A stretch of DNA of 64,000 bases from Hypholoma sublateritium FD-334 SS-4 (taxonomy: Eukaryota > Basidiomycota > Agaricomycetes > Agaricales > Strophariaceae). The position numbers were made by a program, and so were the translations under genes. The stretch spans positions 16,537-80,536 of the forward strand of contig KN817654.1 of NCBI GenBank assembly GCA_000827495.1, read 5' to 3'. Below the pieces are notes generated by a model that saw nothing but the letters and a program-made list of their open reading frames with translations, did not search any database and was not told the origin of the DNA. Below, piece by piece: positions 21,565 through 33,376 of the stretch (the first letter of the stretch is position 1; each line of letters opens with the position of its first letter).

Positions 21565-23524
21565 CCAAGTCGGGCTGGTGTGCTTTCGGGCGGAAAACTT
21601 GCTTTGCTGGTGGCGGCGGTGTGCGGTTTGGGATGCTAGGATAGGCGGTGGAGAATTACGACAGAGCGAGGCGTCTAAGGGAGAGAAAGCGGAGGGCAGA
21701 TAAGAGTGTGCTCCAGGTGTTCGGGTGAGTGCTCAAATAAACCGGCGGGTTAGCCGTGACTCGCTCGCTGCTGACAAACGTGTAAAGCCGCCAAAAAAAG
21801 CCGTACCGCGCGAATTTCGGCTTCCTGGGCGCAGTGGGTCCACAACTGACTTCGGACTGGCTCGGAACAAGTAATTGGTGAGAATGGTGGAAGTAAGTAC
21901 AAGTAGACAACAGTACGACGAATCAAAAAGCAATGTGTATTGTGCGATCTAGTAAGATTGCCTTCAATACTTTTATGCTTTGATCGGTTCCATTCAGGGG
22001 CGCCATCGGAGACCATGACGGGTACGAACGTGGATCGCAAGACATCGATACTGAGCAGAGCAGTGACCATTCTTGTACGGGACCCACCAAATCCAGCCAA
22101 AACCTAGTGAGCGTAGGAGCAAGTGATTTTGAATATCAGAGCCACGTGTGTGGGGAAGTGGTGTCTTAAAATCGATTATTGTAATAAACGTGCATGACCC
22201 ACCCCAGGTGTTCGTTGACTGTCTCACTCAGCCCGAGGCAACACTGTCTGGTCAAGTTGAGTAGGTTCAAGACCATTCGACCCGTGAAGGGGATCGGGAA
22301 ACAGCAAGCAGAGGTTTCCGGAAAAATTGTGGGGTTCAAGAGCAACGTCCATTCGGTCCGGTGACGCCCCGAGAAAACGCCTATATAGCATTTGTCTGGC
22401 CTTGGCCAGACTCTACCCGGATGCGGTTCGAGTGTACACGTCGAGCAGTGCATCCAATCCGCCGTACAAGCTTGAAGCAGGCTCCGATTGGAAGATAACG
22501 CACAAATGAGCATGCAGTCGACGACGACTATGACGGTCGCATACGCCCCGAGAGGCACGTTGTGGAGGGTGGCGGGTTGAATGAATGAGAACGGAGGGAG
22601 CTTGGGTAGCAGATTTCGTCATGCGTTTAGTTTCGCCGCGGACAGGAGGGGTACTAGATATGTGTGATTCCGAACGAGACGGGTATTCTGGGTTGGAATC
22701 AGAGCCTTTGAATATTTCACCTGTCCGCGTCTACCGTTAGGTTCGCAGTAAAAAATGCATGGCGCTGCTTGCACTGGGACTCGAGAAGGTCTGGCCAACA
22801 AATGTACGCCTCGGTGCCTACGAAGACTCGCCGCGGGCTGGCCAGTACGCTAGACCAGAGCAGTCGCCGACGGGATATGTACCTCGAGGCAAAATGGCAG
22901 TGCAGTACAAGTTTCGGGGTGGATAGCGGCGCCACGACAGTCAAGTTATTCCCCCAGATACTTACGGCAGCCCATTCAACATTCGAGTCAGAGGCGGATT
23001 ATAATCAGGGTTGCACAAGGGCGGGTGTCCCAGTCAGAGCAGTGCGCCATATTTGCAACCTTCCGCGGAACAAGGATACGTTGTCAAGACAGATTTCGTG
23101 GGCCAGAAGAGCCAGTGGAGACGAGAACCAGGTATCTCAAGCGCTTTTCCACAGTCACAGCCCAAACACTGAGTTATTTTACAGTCGAGGATGGGGGGAT
23201 GTCTTTATTTTTGGCAGTCGCGAGCGCGACGGCAGATCGTTGATGGTGATGATGGTGAGAGAAGAGGAAGAAAGTGACTGTGACGTGACGCGCTGGGGAT
23301 TTCGCAAAACGACTTTTGTTTTGCCTCCCACAACCGCCACTGCTAAAGCTGCCGCTCCCCGCAGACGACTTTCTTTTACCATCCCCCTCCTTTAGCCCCC
23401 ATATAATCCCCAAAATATCTTTGCTCGTCAGTTCTTCTTTGTTTTCCTCTTCTCCAGGAATCAAGGGCTTACTTTTTTAGCTAGCAGCTCCACCCCATCA
23501 CCGCACAAAATAACTCTAGCTGCA
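21565..23524. other. intergenic, no confident gene
   Basis: Several minus-strand frames of 75-130 codons exist (for example 22558-22166 and 22944-22717), but none shows a recognisable domain, and introns linking them are not obvious. They may be remnants of a gene. The stretch 23390-23524 is the upstream region of the GPI-anchored protein gene. Confidence 0.4.
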
Positions 23525-24297
23525 ATGTTCTCCGCACCCGTCTTTACTGCTCTCTTTGTGCTCGCTGTACCTCTTATTGCACGGGCGGACGTGACTCCCA
23601 CCGAGCCCGCACCGGCTGAGATTTTTAATGCTGGAGCGACCTGTCACATCGCGTGGGACGGCGACGCCAACTCGACCACCAACTGGAAGCGCATGACCAT
23701 CCAGCTCATGACCGGCGACAACTTCGACATGATCGCCCTCACCAGTAAGTCGTCTACCCAGACGGGCCATTTCTCATTCCAAACCGTACGCTAACACACA
23801 CCCCGCAGCTGTGGCGACGAACCAGGACGGCACCGCCAGCGGCACGTTCGACTACACCTGCCCTGAGGCCACCGAACTCTGCCATCTACTTCTACCAATT
23901 CACCGCGCCCGCCGCGGCGAACACCACCTGGACCGGCCGCTTCGCCATCGCCTCTGACTCTGGCGCGACGACGACCCCGACGAACGCGACGCAGCCTGGC
24001 GGCGCCACGATCCCCTGGGGCACCGGTGCGCTCACCGACCCGAGCTCCGCCGTCGCCGCCACCACCCCGGCCACCGTCACCGGCGCGTCGGCGACGACCG
24101 CGGCGGCCGTGGTGACCACCGGCCTCGCCACCTCCGTCGTCAGCACCGCGTCCGGCACGCCGTCCAGCACCGCGAGCACTCTGAACACCACGACGGCCAG
24201 CACCGCCGCCTCCGGTGCGCTTGGCGCGGCTGCGCCTGCCGGTGCCCGCCTGTGGCTGGGCGCTGCGGCGCTCCTGCTCGCGGCCGCCGCCCGGTGA
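23525..24297 (+). pseudogene. GPI-anchored Ser/Thr-rich cell-surface protein, frameshifted
   Basis: Small secreted proteins of the Ser-Thr-rich GPI-anchored (Kre9/Knh1-type) family decorate the fungal cell wall. Exon 1 (23525-23744) starts with a signal peptide (MFSAPVFTALFVLAVPLIARA), then NAGATCHIAWDG and WKRMTIQLMTGDN. A 64-bp intron leads to exon 2 at 23809 (VATNQDGTASGTFDYTCPEA). At about 23871-23876 the frame must shift to read AIYFYQFTAPAAANTTWTGR. The shifted frame continues through a Thr/Ser/Ala-rich stalk to a hydrophobic GPI-attachment tail (LWLGAAALLLAAAAR) and TGA at 24295. Two missing C residues in ACCGAACTC would explain the shift, so this may be a consensus error rather than a true pseudogene. 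Confidence 0.72.
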
Positions 24298-24480
24298 TCG
24301 CCGTGCGAGCTTTCGCGCACGGTGTCTTTTCTTCTTTCTTTCGGGTTTCTCATTCGGGCGCGGCACGCCCGCGGATAGACACGCTACTACATATACAATC
24401 ATACCTCCCTGCTACTTGTACCTGCCCTGCTCTACCCCTGCTTGCCGGCTGGCCCCCGCTCCCATAATCCCGCCGTGCTG
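24270..24480 (+). repeat. 3' end of the GPI-protein gene, duplicated unit 1
   Basis: Shares with 25030-25250 the run of landmarks AGCTTTCGC, TTTCTCATTCGGGCGCG, ACCCGCGGAT-like, CTGCTACTTGTACCTGC and CCTGCTTGCCGG. Confidence 0.7.
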
Positions 24481-25029
24481 TCGCTGGCTGATGCTGATAT
24501 TCCCCACCCCCCATCTTCGCGCATAGTACCCCTAATCTGCACTGACGACCCTCCGCCATACATGCATGGACATTTTACCCGCTAACGCACGTACGCTTTC
24601 ACCCCCGTCCATCTAGTCGCACCCCCGCATCTACCGTACATATAGTGGCAGCCCCCGGGCAGCGTTCTGCAGCAACAAGTTTTGTTTACNTATCGCTGTG
24701 ATGCGCGNNCGCGATGATTTGATTTTGCGCGGGGGAAATGATGTGCAGCTTGTGCAGAGAAGGTGCTAAGGGAATGCCTGGCTCCTAGCATTGATTTGGC
24801 GAGAGTGGACGTGCTGCGCAGTGCGCGCCGCGGGCGCGGCGTACGGGCTCGATCACCAACAAATATTAATCGTTGATGTTTTCTCCCCGGCGCCTAAGCT
24901 TGAAATTTCAAATTTTAGGCTTAATCTGCGGCAAACTTACTACAGTGACTAGACGTCTGAAATCACAGTGAATGCTGATTTGACTGCCCCTAGCTTCGAG
25001 CTCAATTTTGGCGCGCTGAGCACCGCGCC

Positions 25030-25250
25030 GCTCCTCGCCGCCGCCGCCACCTGGCGAATCGTCGTGCCAGCTTTCGCTCACGGTTGTCTTTTTTCTTCTT
25101 TCTGGTTTCTCATTCGGGCGCGCGCGGCATCACCCGCGGATGGACAAACTACTATATAACCATACTTACCTTACCCTACTTACCTTCCTCACCTGCTACT
25201 TGTACCTGCTCCCTGCTTTACCCCGTTCCCTGCTTGCCGGCGGTCCCAAC
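25030..25250 (+). repeat. 3' end of the GPI-protein gene, duplicated unit 2
   Basis: A second copy of the last few codons and 3' flank of the GPI-protein gene, lying about 750 bp downstream in the same orientation. No coding region precedes it. The rest of 24480-25390 shows no gene; Ns occur at 24690 and 24708-24709. Confidence 0.7.
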
Positions 25251-25390
25251 CCCTTTTTTCCCTGATGATCTAAGTGACACTTTGAGGGCACCGGAATTTC
25301 TGCGATCTATTTCTACTAGATAATTACGCCTAGAATACGGGGTGATCAGGATGTTGTGAGTAGTACACTCTTCCTTGAGGCGAAATATGT

Positions 25391-25960
25391 TTATTTTCGC
25401 AAATGCTCGATGACGGCGGGCTTGATCTTGGGAACACCGCCAACAGAGTGGAGCCCTTTACCCCTACGTTGAATATAATTCTTTAGTTCTGTGCCATCAG
25501 TACCTTATATATTGCTTCCTACTGACCGACGATCACAATAAGCTGGGTTTCTCCAGCGAGGATCGCCCTTGTAATGGCTTGGTTAACGCAAACTATCGCT
25601 TCTTGCACATTGAGCCCATGTAGATCGATTTTACCTGGNGCCCTGTATTCAGTAGCTAACAGTGGAATAAGCAAAGANATATATTCACTGGCTTGCTTGT
25701 TCGATTTAGGTTTTCCCCTAGGCTTGCGTTGGGGTTGCGTTGNGGTTCCTTTCNTCCAAGTTCGTTCGGCAGTTCCCGGGCCTTTGGCAGACGCGTAATC
25801 CCCGTTCTCACACGCTCCAAGTTCGCGACTTCGGAAAGCCTGCGCCATTCCATCGCCGTTTCCCATTGCCTNGGCTCGAAGGAACTCATANGGGACGTAA
25901 TTTNTTCGCCCTTGGTTGATCTCATTGGGGGCCTGGGCCACGAATTTTTTTTAGCAGTGA
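25391..25960 (-). CDS. Smr-domain protein (DUF1771 + Smr)
   Basis: Smr domains nick or bind nucleic acid; fungal DUF1771-Smr proteins are small and of uncertain role. The minus strand reads YEFLRAXAMGNGDGMAQAF and ENGDYASAKG (DUF1771-like helices), a basic linker, then IDLHGLNVQEAI, the LHG core of Smr, and GETQLIVIVGQ. A 59-bp intron (25522-25464) joins to GKGLHSVGGVPKIKPAVIEH, which has the Smr GxGxHS motif, ending LRK with TAA at 25391-25393. The N-terminal border is not determined: several Ns (25640-25905) hinder reading and no clear start was found downstream of 26000. It may lack its N-terminus. Confidence 0.7.
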
Positions 25961-27690
25961 CGGAATAAGTAGGCGATGGTGTAGAAATGGAACGCACGGG
26001 CACCTGGTANNTTTCTCTGGCAGGTTTGGTATGTAGTGTGTGTATATGGGGTATATGAGGGAGGATAGGCTGCCNTTGAGGTTGTTGTGAATNGNGGAGT
26101 NGGAGATGATCTGGCTGCTGCGGTTTGTCTGTGGATATGGGCGCAAAAAAGAGGCTGCAGATGGTCTCGAAGAGCGNAATACACATCGTCGCGGCTGGGA
26201 GATAGGCTTAGGTACGCTGGGGTAANAATGAGCGACGGCATGGATTATGAAGCATGGACGAAGCATACTTATATGCACATGGGCGCAGATGCGCATATAC
26301 GGTGCGCGTTCCCCCGGAATTCTGCCTATGTACAGCAGTCCGCGACGGGGCAGCCCGAAGGTCTGGTTCATTGTGGGTTGAGAAGTTGATAATAGAGGAT
26401 GACATGATTCCATTACTCTTATCGTCCTCGATGTATAGCTCGTGTAAAATGAAACCCGTTCCTTATTGATGGCACCTGAATTCAGATGGCAACCTCAAGA
26501 AAGTATTTGTGTACTGCTGCTAGCATGTATTTCACGTCTAGCAACTTTTTCGGTACTCCTTTGGAGCACCTGCATTCGCATCTCCACCAGCTATCTTATC
26601 TGCATCTCTGTTTTCATTGCCCATTCTTCCAAAACTTTAAATGGCGGATCTCAATCTTTCCGACGACAACGCCACTAGCGCTTGTGGCACCCTGTCACAT
26701 GTATCTCCTCGTGTTCCTCGCACGCACACCTCTCACGCGGTGGTTTCGGCCTATAAGAGCTTTCCCTTCGATGTAAAGCTCAACTAGGCAGATCTTGATT
26801 TTCGTGCATCCTCTATCTTCAAATATATTCTCTATTGCAGACCATTTGCTGATTACTCTCTACTTGCGTATCCAGTCAAGAAACACGCTTGTCACCCGGT
26901 GCACATAGGGCGTCCGGAGCTGCTTAGGTGCATCGATCATCGGCCACCGGCCACCAGGAATCGCGAGGGATCCAGCAGGCCGACGAATCGATGATGGGGC
27001 GGGTACGCGTCGATGGCCGAGCGCTGCGGCTGGGACTTTCTAACAGTACTTGTTGTTTGAATAAAAGCCCGGCAGGTGGGCGAGATCGTTTTCCTCGTTG
27101 TAACTTCAAGTGCGAAGTTTGAGGCGCCAGATAACGGCACGTCCCGCAGGGAAGTGTGAGGCAGCGCGGTCCGGGTGCCGGAGCGGTAGGCGCCGGCGGG
27201 AATAGGCGCGCGTAACCCCGCCGTGGGAGGGGGAACATGCGCAGGACTTCGACTCATCTGTCCGTGCATGTTCCGCTTCTTTCAGCGTCGCGGTCTGCTC
27301 GTGCNGCTTGATGTAATATGTATGACACAGTCGGGCGCCAAAATTAACGCGCATCGTGGTTGAAACGGACTGTGCAACTAGTGTCCCTTGCTCGCTCAAA
27401 CGTTGTGCATACTCAATGTACTGGCAGTGGATGCGCTCCACACTTACGATCGTGAAGCTCCCGTATCATCATCGATGCCAGAGCAGAGCCGCGCATAGAC
27501 AAATATTCGACTTGTGCCTTGAAGTTACTACGCCGACTCACATTCATTATCATGCAATCCACTTTCGCAGTTTGGTCAGTACATATACCGTACAATCTAG
27601 GCGGGATGAGGCGGTATGCGAAAGCGAGCGTCCTAATTATTTACTTATTTATAATATGCAACAAACCAGCCCGCATCCCGTTGCGTGCTT
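25961..27690. other. intergenic, no gene recognised
   Basis: Frames here are short and interrupted. Many Ns lie at 26010-26226 and one at 27305. No domain, tRNA or repeat was recognised. Confidence 0.45.
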
Positions 27691-27695
27691 GGTAC

Positions 27696-30475
27696 TTATA
27701 CAAGGGTCTTCCTCCGCGGCGCAGGCTTGCTGCGCTTGCGCTTTTTGCCGGCGGCGAACGCGTTCGCGCTTTTCAGGTCGCGTCCGAGTGGATCCTCCTT
27801 CTTGACCTCGTAGATCCGGACCTGCGTCCGAAAGAAAAAGTGGAGCTGCGATTAGTACGGTGTAGTACGATAGTTTTAGAATGAACGTACGATCCAGTTT
27901 TCAGATGTGAATGCCTCGTCTGCAGGGGGAAGCGGTCGGTCAGTCAGTCGACACACACACACACACACACACGGGGATGCGAGACGCACCGAGGTAGTCC
28001 AGCGTTGGGCCGTCCTTCGGTACCTGCTGGTTACGCACGCGGTCCGTCGCCTGCCCACCACCGAACAGCTGGCTGAAGCTATACACAAACAAGGGGCTTC
28101 AGCTGGCGCATTCCACCACACACAACACCCAGCGCACGCACCGGTAGTACGACAGCTTATACATCAGGCTGTCCTTCATCACCTGCGAGGCGCGGTCGTC
28201 GATGCGGTACTCGCCCTGGGGCGTGAAGTAGTTCGGCTCCTGGATCTCGTCGGGCCACACGCCCTGCGCAATGCGCACCATCCACAGGAACTTGTTGATA
28301 TCGTCACCTGAGTAGCCGATCAGCCCGCCGAAGATGACGAGTACGTAGTCCACGTCGTGCTTGCGCAGGATGGGGTACGCAACCTCCTCCGAGCTCGACA
28401 TCGCCTTTCCGACTGTCGCGATGTGCGCTGCGGGGCGCCAGCAATTTTTATTTTAAGGGAGCAGGGGGCGTACTGTTGTTCCACGTATTGTTGTCGACGA
28501 GCGTCGGGCGGTCGGCCATGCCTGCAATCTGGTACCCGTAGTCCCACCAGCTCATGACGACCGCGTCCTGCGGCGTGTTCTGGCGCAGCCAGTAGTACGC
28601 CTCGCGGAAGTCGTCGATGATGTGCTGCGAGCCGTCCGGGTTCGTCGACGCAAGCACCACGGATGGCGACGAGTACGCGCTCGACGTGACCCATGTACAG
28701 TGCGAGACGAAGAACATGAGCATGAACACGACATTGATCACGATCACGCCACGCGAGTCCATGCCAAAAATACCCTTGGTCCTCCCACCGGTCTCAGATG
28801 TGGCATTGGCGGCGTTGACCAGATCGCTCAGCGGGCCCTTTGACGCCGTCTGAGTAGCGGCGGCCTTTTTCGCCTTCTTGCCAACCGGTGCGGAGATACT
28901 GCTGGTCAGCGTGCTGGCGNAGCTGTCGGCCTCGCTCCTTGTATCGTCCTCTGCGACTGGTTCGGTCGGATCTATGTAAGTGTCCAGCAATGTGGAGATT
29001 GCGACCGCCGATGCCACACACACGACAGGGGAACGGAAGCGATGATGGGAATATACCTGTGAATTGACCGTCAGGCGGTGTATCGACCGATTATCGGGGG
29101 GACTCACTCTTTGGCATAGCCGGTATCCCAGAGGGAATAGAAGCGGCCAGTCCAGGGTGCGATCTTGCCATAGTACGTGAGGAGAATGAAGGATGAGAAG
29201 CCAAGGACACCAATTGAGACGACAGCGCCAAATAGTAGCTTTTGGAACTGNTGAGAGGAGACGTGTGTGCGAACGAGTTGACCAAAAGCGACAATCTGAA
29301 GCAGTCCAAATACACCTACACACCGACAAGGTTATTCAACAAAGCCCGCAGATCAAGGGATCGATGTCCATAACATACCGAGCGCTCCCATATGTTCACT
29401 GGTGCTGACCGGTTGGAAGCCGACAAATGGCACTTGCATGCTAGACAGGGTACCAATGGCATACCACGACGAGTAGGCGATGTACAAGCGGTCGGAGANT
29501 CGGCCCATCAAGATAAGGACTAATGCATGCAAGGGAATCATGTTGGTAATGAAGACATNACCACCTGGACGNATATTATCAGTATTGGTATGTAATGGCC
29601 TTTCAAAATAACGAATAGCGTACCCCANGCAGCTACCATGTAAAAGTAGAAGACTGCGGCGACAGTTCCNAAGAGGGCACTNCCTTGCTTCAATGCTTTG
29701 ATCCAGCAGTAGAAGGTGAACATAAGCAGGAAGATGGCGATAGCTTCATTGTCATAAGAGCCCGCCACGGAACGGGAAATGTATCCAGGAACGATGCCAA
29801 TNAACGCCGCTGCAAGTAANCCAGCGCTTTCATCCTTCATTTCTTTCGTGAACCTATTTTAGGANTGTGAAGCTTGCCAACGTGACGCCGCAGTAAATTC
29901 TTACATATAGGTAGCCCATGCNGTCAACGCACTAAATCCTGGTGCCAAAAGCACGCAGACATTGCGAATATCGACAGGAAGGTTGAAAAAGTGCAGGACG
30001 TTGTAGATGACACCGCTTGTGACCATTAAGCCTGGATAAACAGTGCCTCCAACAACGNGGCCAAGCGGATACCAGGCAGTTGGGTCGAACCAATTCCAAA
30101 ATTCCTGAGACGAAGCATGAGGTCAATATTGCCAATTGGGTTATAGAGCTTACATAGAATCCTTTCGCTGCCAATACTCTTGTTGCTCGGCTTCAGACAC
30201 GTCAGTTTCGAGCCGGCGGTAGGGATGCTCAGACACGCACTAATTGAACCATGGATCGCTGTTTTCGCGGAAGAACTCGTTAAACCTGAGGCTTCAAAGG
30301 TACCGTGATGGACATACAATTCATGGATGATACTTTCAAAGTTGACGACCGCAAACAAACGAGAGGCAATAGCAGCNCCAGAAATCAGNGTGAGCGCAAC
30401 AATGCGCAGNAATGACNCTGTATTCTTCACCGTTGCTGGCGAGATGTTATTGGGGATTGGGTAGGCCGTCGACAT
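27696..30475 (-). pseudogene. STT3: STT3, catalytic subunit of oligosaccharyltransferase, with internal deletion
   Basis: STT3 transfers the lipid-linked glycan to Asn-X-Ser/Thr in the ER lumen and is a 13-span membrane protein of about 750 residues. The minus strand starts MSTAYPIPNNISPATVKNT (30475). It reads [47 protein letters not shown] and, in the C-terminal half, the signature [11 protein letters not shown] (about 28545-28513), ending KRSKPAPRRKTLV with TAA at 27696. Two problems are seen. Near 30240-30170 the exon carrying DPWFN runs into a stop. At about 29030, ASV is followed directly by VVCVASAVAIS in another frame, so roughly 90 residues containing the SVSE loop and two or three membrane spans are gone. 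Many Ns are present between 28920 and 30418. Confidence 0.82.
27951..27972. repeat. (CA)n microsatellite inside an STT3 intron
   Basis: An ACAC run on the plus strand, located between two STT3 exons. It needs no function. Confidence 0.85.
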
Positions 30476-30900
30476 GGCCGGTGTAGCTGTTGGTGCCCTC
30501 GATTACGGCGAGCTAGCTGGGGACCGTGGTGGGTTGTGGAAAAAGAGCGTATTGATGCAGTATTGTCGTCCAAAGTCGACGTGTCGTGTTTGCAGAGCAT
30601 GATTGCTGACAAAGCATTTCCCGACGCGTTCTAAATCTAGCAACTTGGCCTCATTTTCGCCCGACGGCCTTACGCTTGGCGTCGGGAGGCGCGTAAGCTT
30701 GGCAGTGAGCCCACATATTTTTAGCGCCGCAAGGCCCATACATGGCTGTTTGGGAAGGAAATTGAATGGAATTCAAAAAGAAATTTGTAATACGCATAGT
30801 CGAAGCCCTCAAGACAACCTCAAGAAGCCCTTATCATTTATGTACATTTGCATTACTGAGTACAATTCGTTATCGGTGGCATGCCGGTGGACAAGATATT

Positions 30901-32813
30901 TCAAAATGACGAGCTGGCAGCATGACGCCTAGCTTCGCTTTCGTTTCGTTTGANACTCTTCTTGACCTCTTGGTTCCAGTCAGTGCCAAGCCATACCACC
31001 ATATATTCACCTATTCCAACTATAAAGAGCGCGACCACTTGACCTAGTTTTGTCGAGTTGNATTAATCGATGCCAACATATCTGCGAAATATTACTGACC
31101 GATCCAGAGNCCCTGTAATCCGAGATGGGTTTTGGGGTGGAACGCCAAGGTGATACCCATCGGTAGCGCGAGCACATAATACGCGACTATGTTAAAGAAC
31201 GCCCCAAGATGTTGCCTCCCTGGTGCATTATGCGTGAACTTCGATAATAAATAACAAGAACCACTTACCTTGACCGCGCAAAACTCCGCCGCATGAGCCT
31301 GCGAGGCCATCTGCGACCTGGAAAGAGGCGACGAGCGGCATCACTTTGCTCACGAGGACAACAACGCCCCTGTCGTCGCTGAACAGTAGCCCGTACACCT
31401 GAAATTTTGTTTACAGTCAGTTGTTTCATGGGAAAAGCTGATGAGCCGCACGTCTTTAAATGCGATCATTATGGTCATCACAAACGCTGAGGAGTGCTGA
31501 CGCATGCGCAGCGTGCTTAGCGCCGATTGCAGAGCGCGATCCGATAAGATTCCCAACCCGGGTCGATGCAGCTACACCAATCCCGAAAGGAAGGGTATTG
31601 AGGACTATTACATGTAACGTGAGTATGTAGGTGCAAGTTCCACGGCATAGGAAACGTACTTTGATCTGTTGTCATGATGATAGACTGCGCAGCGAGGGGA
31701 ACCTCCCCGAGGCGTCCTGCCGCCAATGCTACGATTTCGAAAGCCGCCCTATACCAATTCAGATATTTTTCTTCGTTATGGCTATATTTTTGCTCACCAT
31801 TCTGTGCCGACCATGAGGATACCCGGGATCGCGAGTTTGAGAAATTCGTAGCAACTTCCGGGATTGAGGACAACCATTACCTGAATTCCACCCCACGTCT
31901 CATTTCGTTTGTGGGTAGGCGAAAAGAAAGTAAAAATGATGAGGAATATGAAGCATAGCCAATACGTTATCGAGACCGCAACTGGGGACCCCAAAATTCC
32001 GAGTGGTGTGTAATGGATGAGATAAATGTTGAGCAATATGTTGATAGGCGAGACAATGATGAGAATTATCGTAGATGCTCCCATAATCCCTAGATTTGAG
32101 GGTGGTCAAGCCAAGATGTAAAATATGGTAACCATTTCTCTGACCTTGACATTGCAAGTATTTCTTGAGGCTTTCGAAGCCTACATACCCAGGAGCGCCT
32201 AAAATCAGGACGCGTAGGAATATTTGCACGTCTCTTGCCAAATGGTCGGGTTGGCCAAAGGCGAGGAGAATAGGCTCCATGTATGCCCAGAAGAATCTGA
32301 CAGGTATAAGGAGAACCCAGAGGATAATAAGGCATCGCTGAAAGTGAATAGACAAATCTGTTTTACGGCTGCCACCGGTATATGCTTGCGAGCCGAGGGT
32401 ATCCAGTGCTGTCGTTCCTCCCAATGCCACAATCCATCCTAAACGAAGTCGTGGGATCGGGGGTCAACAAGAGATATCGCAATAGACTCGCCAGTTACGA
32501 AGGCAAGCATTAACGAGAATGCCGCGACAGATAACTCATTTGGCCCCAGGCGTCCAGTGATTACGATGGAGGCAGTTTGGATGGAATTCTGTAGGATATA
32601 CGAAAGGATTACTGGATCGGTCGTGTAATTAGCAACTCTGTATGCCGACCATCCACTAACACGACGTACTAGGAACTGAGTCCCAGAGGAGAGACCCAAA
32701 AAGTTTGAAGTCCAGATGCACCGCCGCCGCGCCGTCGTGTGGGAGAGCAGTTTCCTGATCGGGTAAGTGGACTTGGGGGGTCGACGACGAGCGCTCGGCG
32801 AGTGTGGGTCCAT
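30901..32813 (-). CDS. MATE-family multidrug/metabolite exporter
   Basis: MATE proteins are 12-span cation-coupled exporters in plasma or vacuolar membrane. The minus strand gives, in family order, [113 protein letters not shown] and [20 protein letters not shown]. It then runs through [17 protein letters not shown] and [20 protein letters not shown] to a TGA at 30901. One intron (32491-32439) has a GC donor (GCGAGT). The frame slips by one base near 31490 (between SALL and [10 protein letters not shown]), so the copy is either damaged or the consensus is wrong there. The start is uncertain: 32813 or an upstream METTPLL-type N-terminus in another frame at about 32865. Confidence 0.75.
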
Positions 32814-33239
32814 GGTAATCTTCGCCGACGCCTGAAAGGAGGGGGGTGGTTTCCATTGGAGGTGGGATGGGAGGAGGCATTGTGGTGGGGGGCATGGGAT
32901 ATTTGGTTCTGTGGCAGTGGAAATTTTGCTTCCGCTTTTTACTTTCCACCTCCACCCGCAATCCACCCGCCCATTTATTTATCAGCGCACAACAGGGGTT
33001 TACGGTCCCCAAATATCGTCTGTAATTTGTCACCCACGACTTCCACCTTAGGGGCCTTCTCTATCAAGGCTGGGTTCGTGTATCTTATCATTTGACGATC
33101 ATCTCAGAATCTCGATAAGTCAAATTTCACAAACCTTGTGGAGTCCCCATCACCTCAAGGCAAACACGAAGTAGAATAATGCTATAATCTTCCATTTCTT
33201 CCCGCTTTTATTTGGTGCCGTCACCCTGAATTTCAGACT

Positions 33240-33376
33240 CGTGGTCATGAGGCGGTTATCTTTGTCACTACATCCTTTGCCAGACATTTCTGCGGTCTCA
33301 GTTTCTCATAAAAGGCCAACCAAGCATGTCATAGCTCGTCAAACCAGATCCCCTTCTGAATTCCCGCTTTCACCAC
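33240..33376. promoter_or_regulatory. upstream region of agmatinase gene
   Basis: This lies between the divergent MATE (minus) and agmatinase (plus) genes. The whole interval 32970-33376 has no coding features. No specific factor site is claimed. Confidence 0.3.

Noticed and set aside
22166..22558. 130-codon minus-strand frame with hydrophobic stretches
   Set aside because: Could suggest a membrane protein fragment, but no motif, paired exon or family similarity was seen.
23179..23464. Overlapping minus-strand frames upstream of the GPI-protein gene
   Set aside because: They fall in the putative promoter, are low-complexity Ser/Lys-rich, and have no family similarity.
27951..27972. CA dinucleotide run as a regulatory element
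   Set aside because: A simple microsatellite within an intron; nothing points to function.
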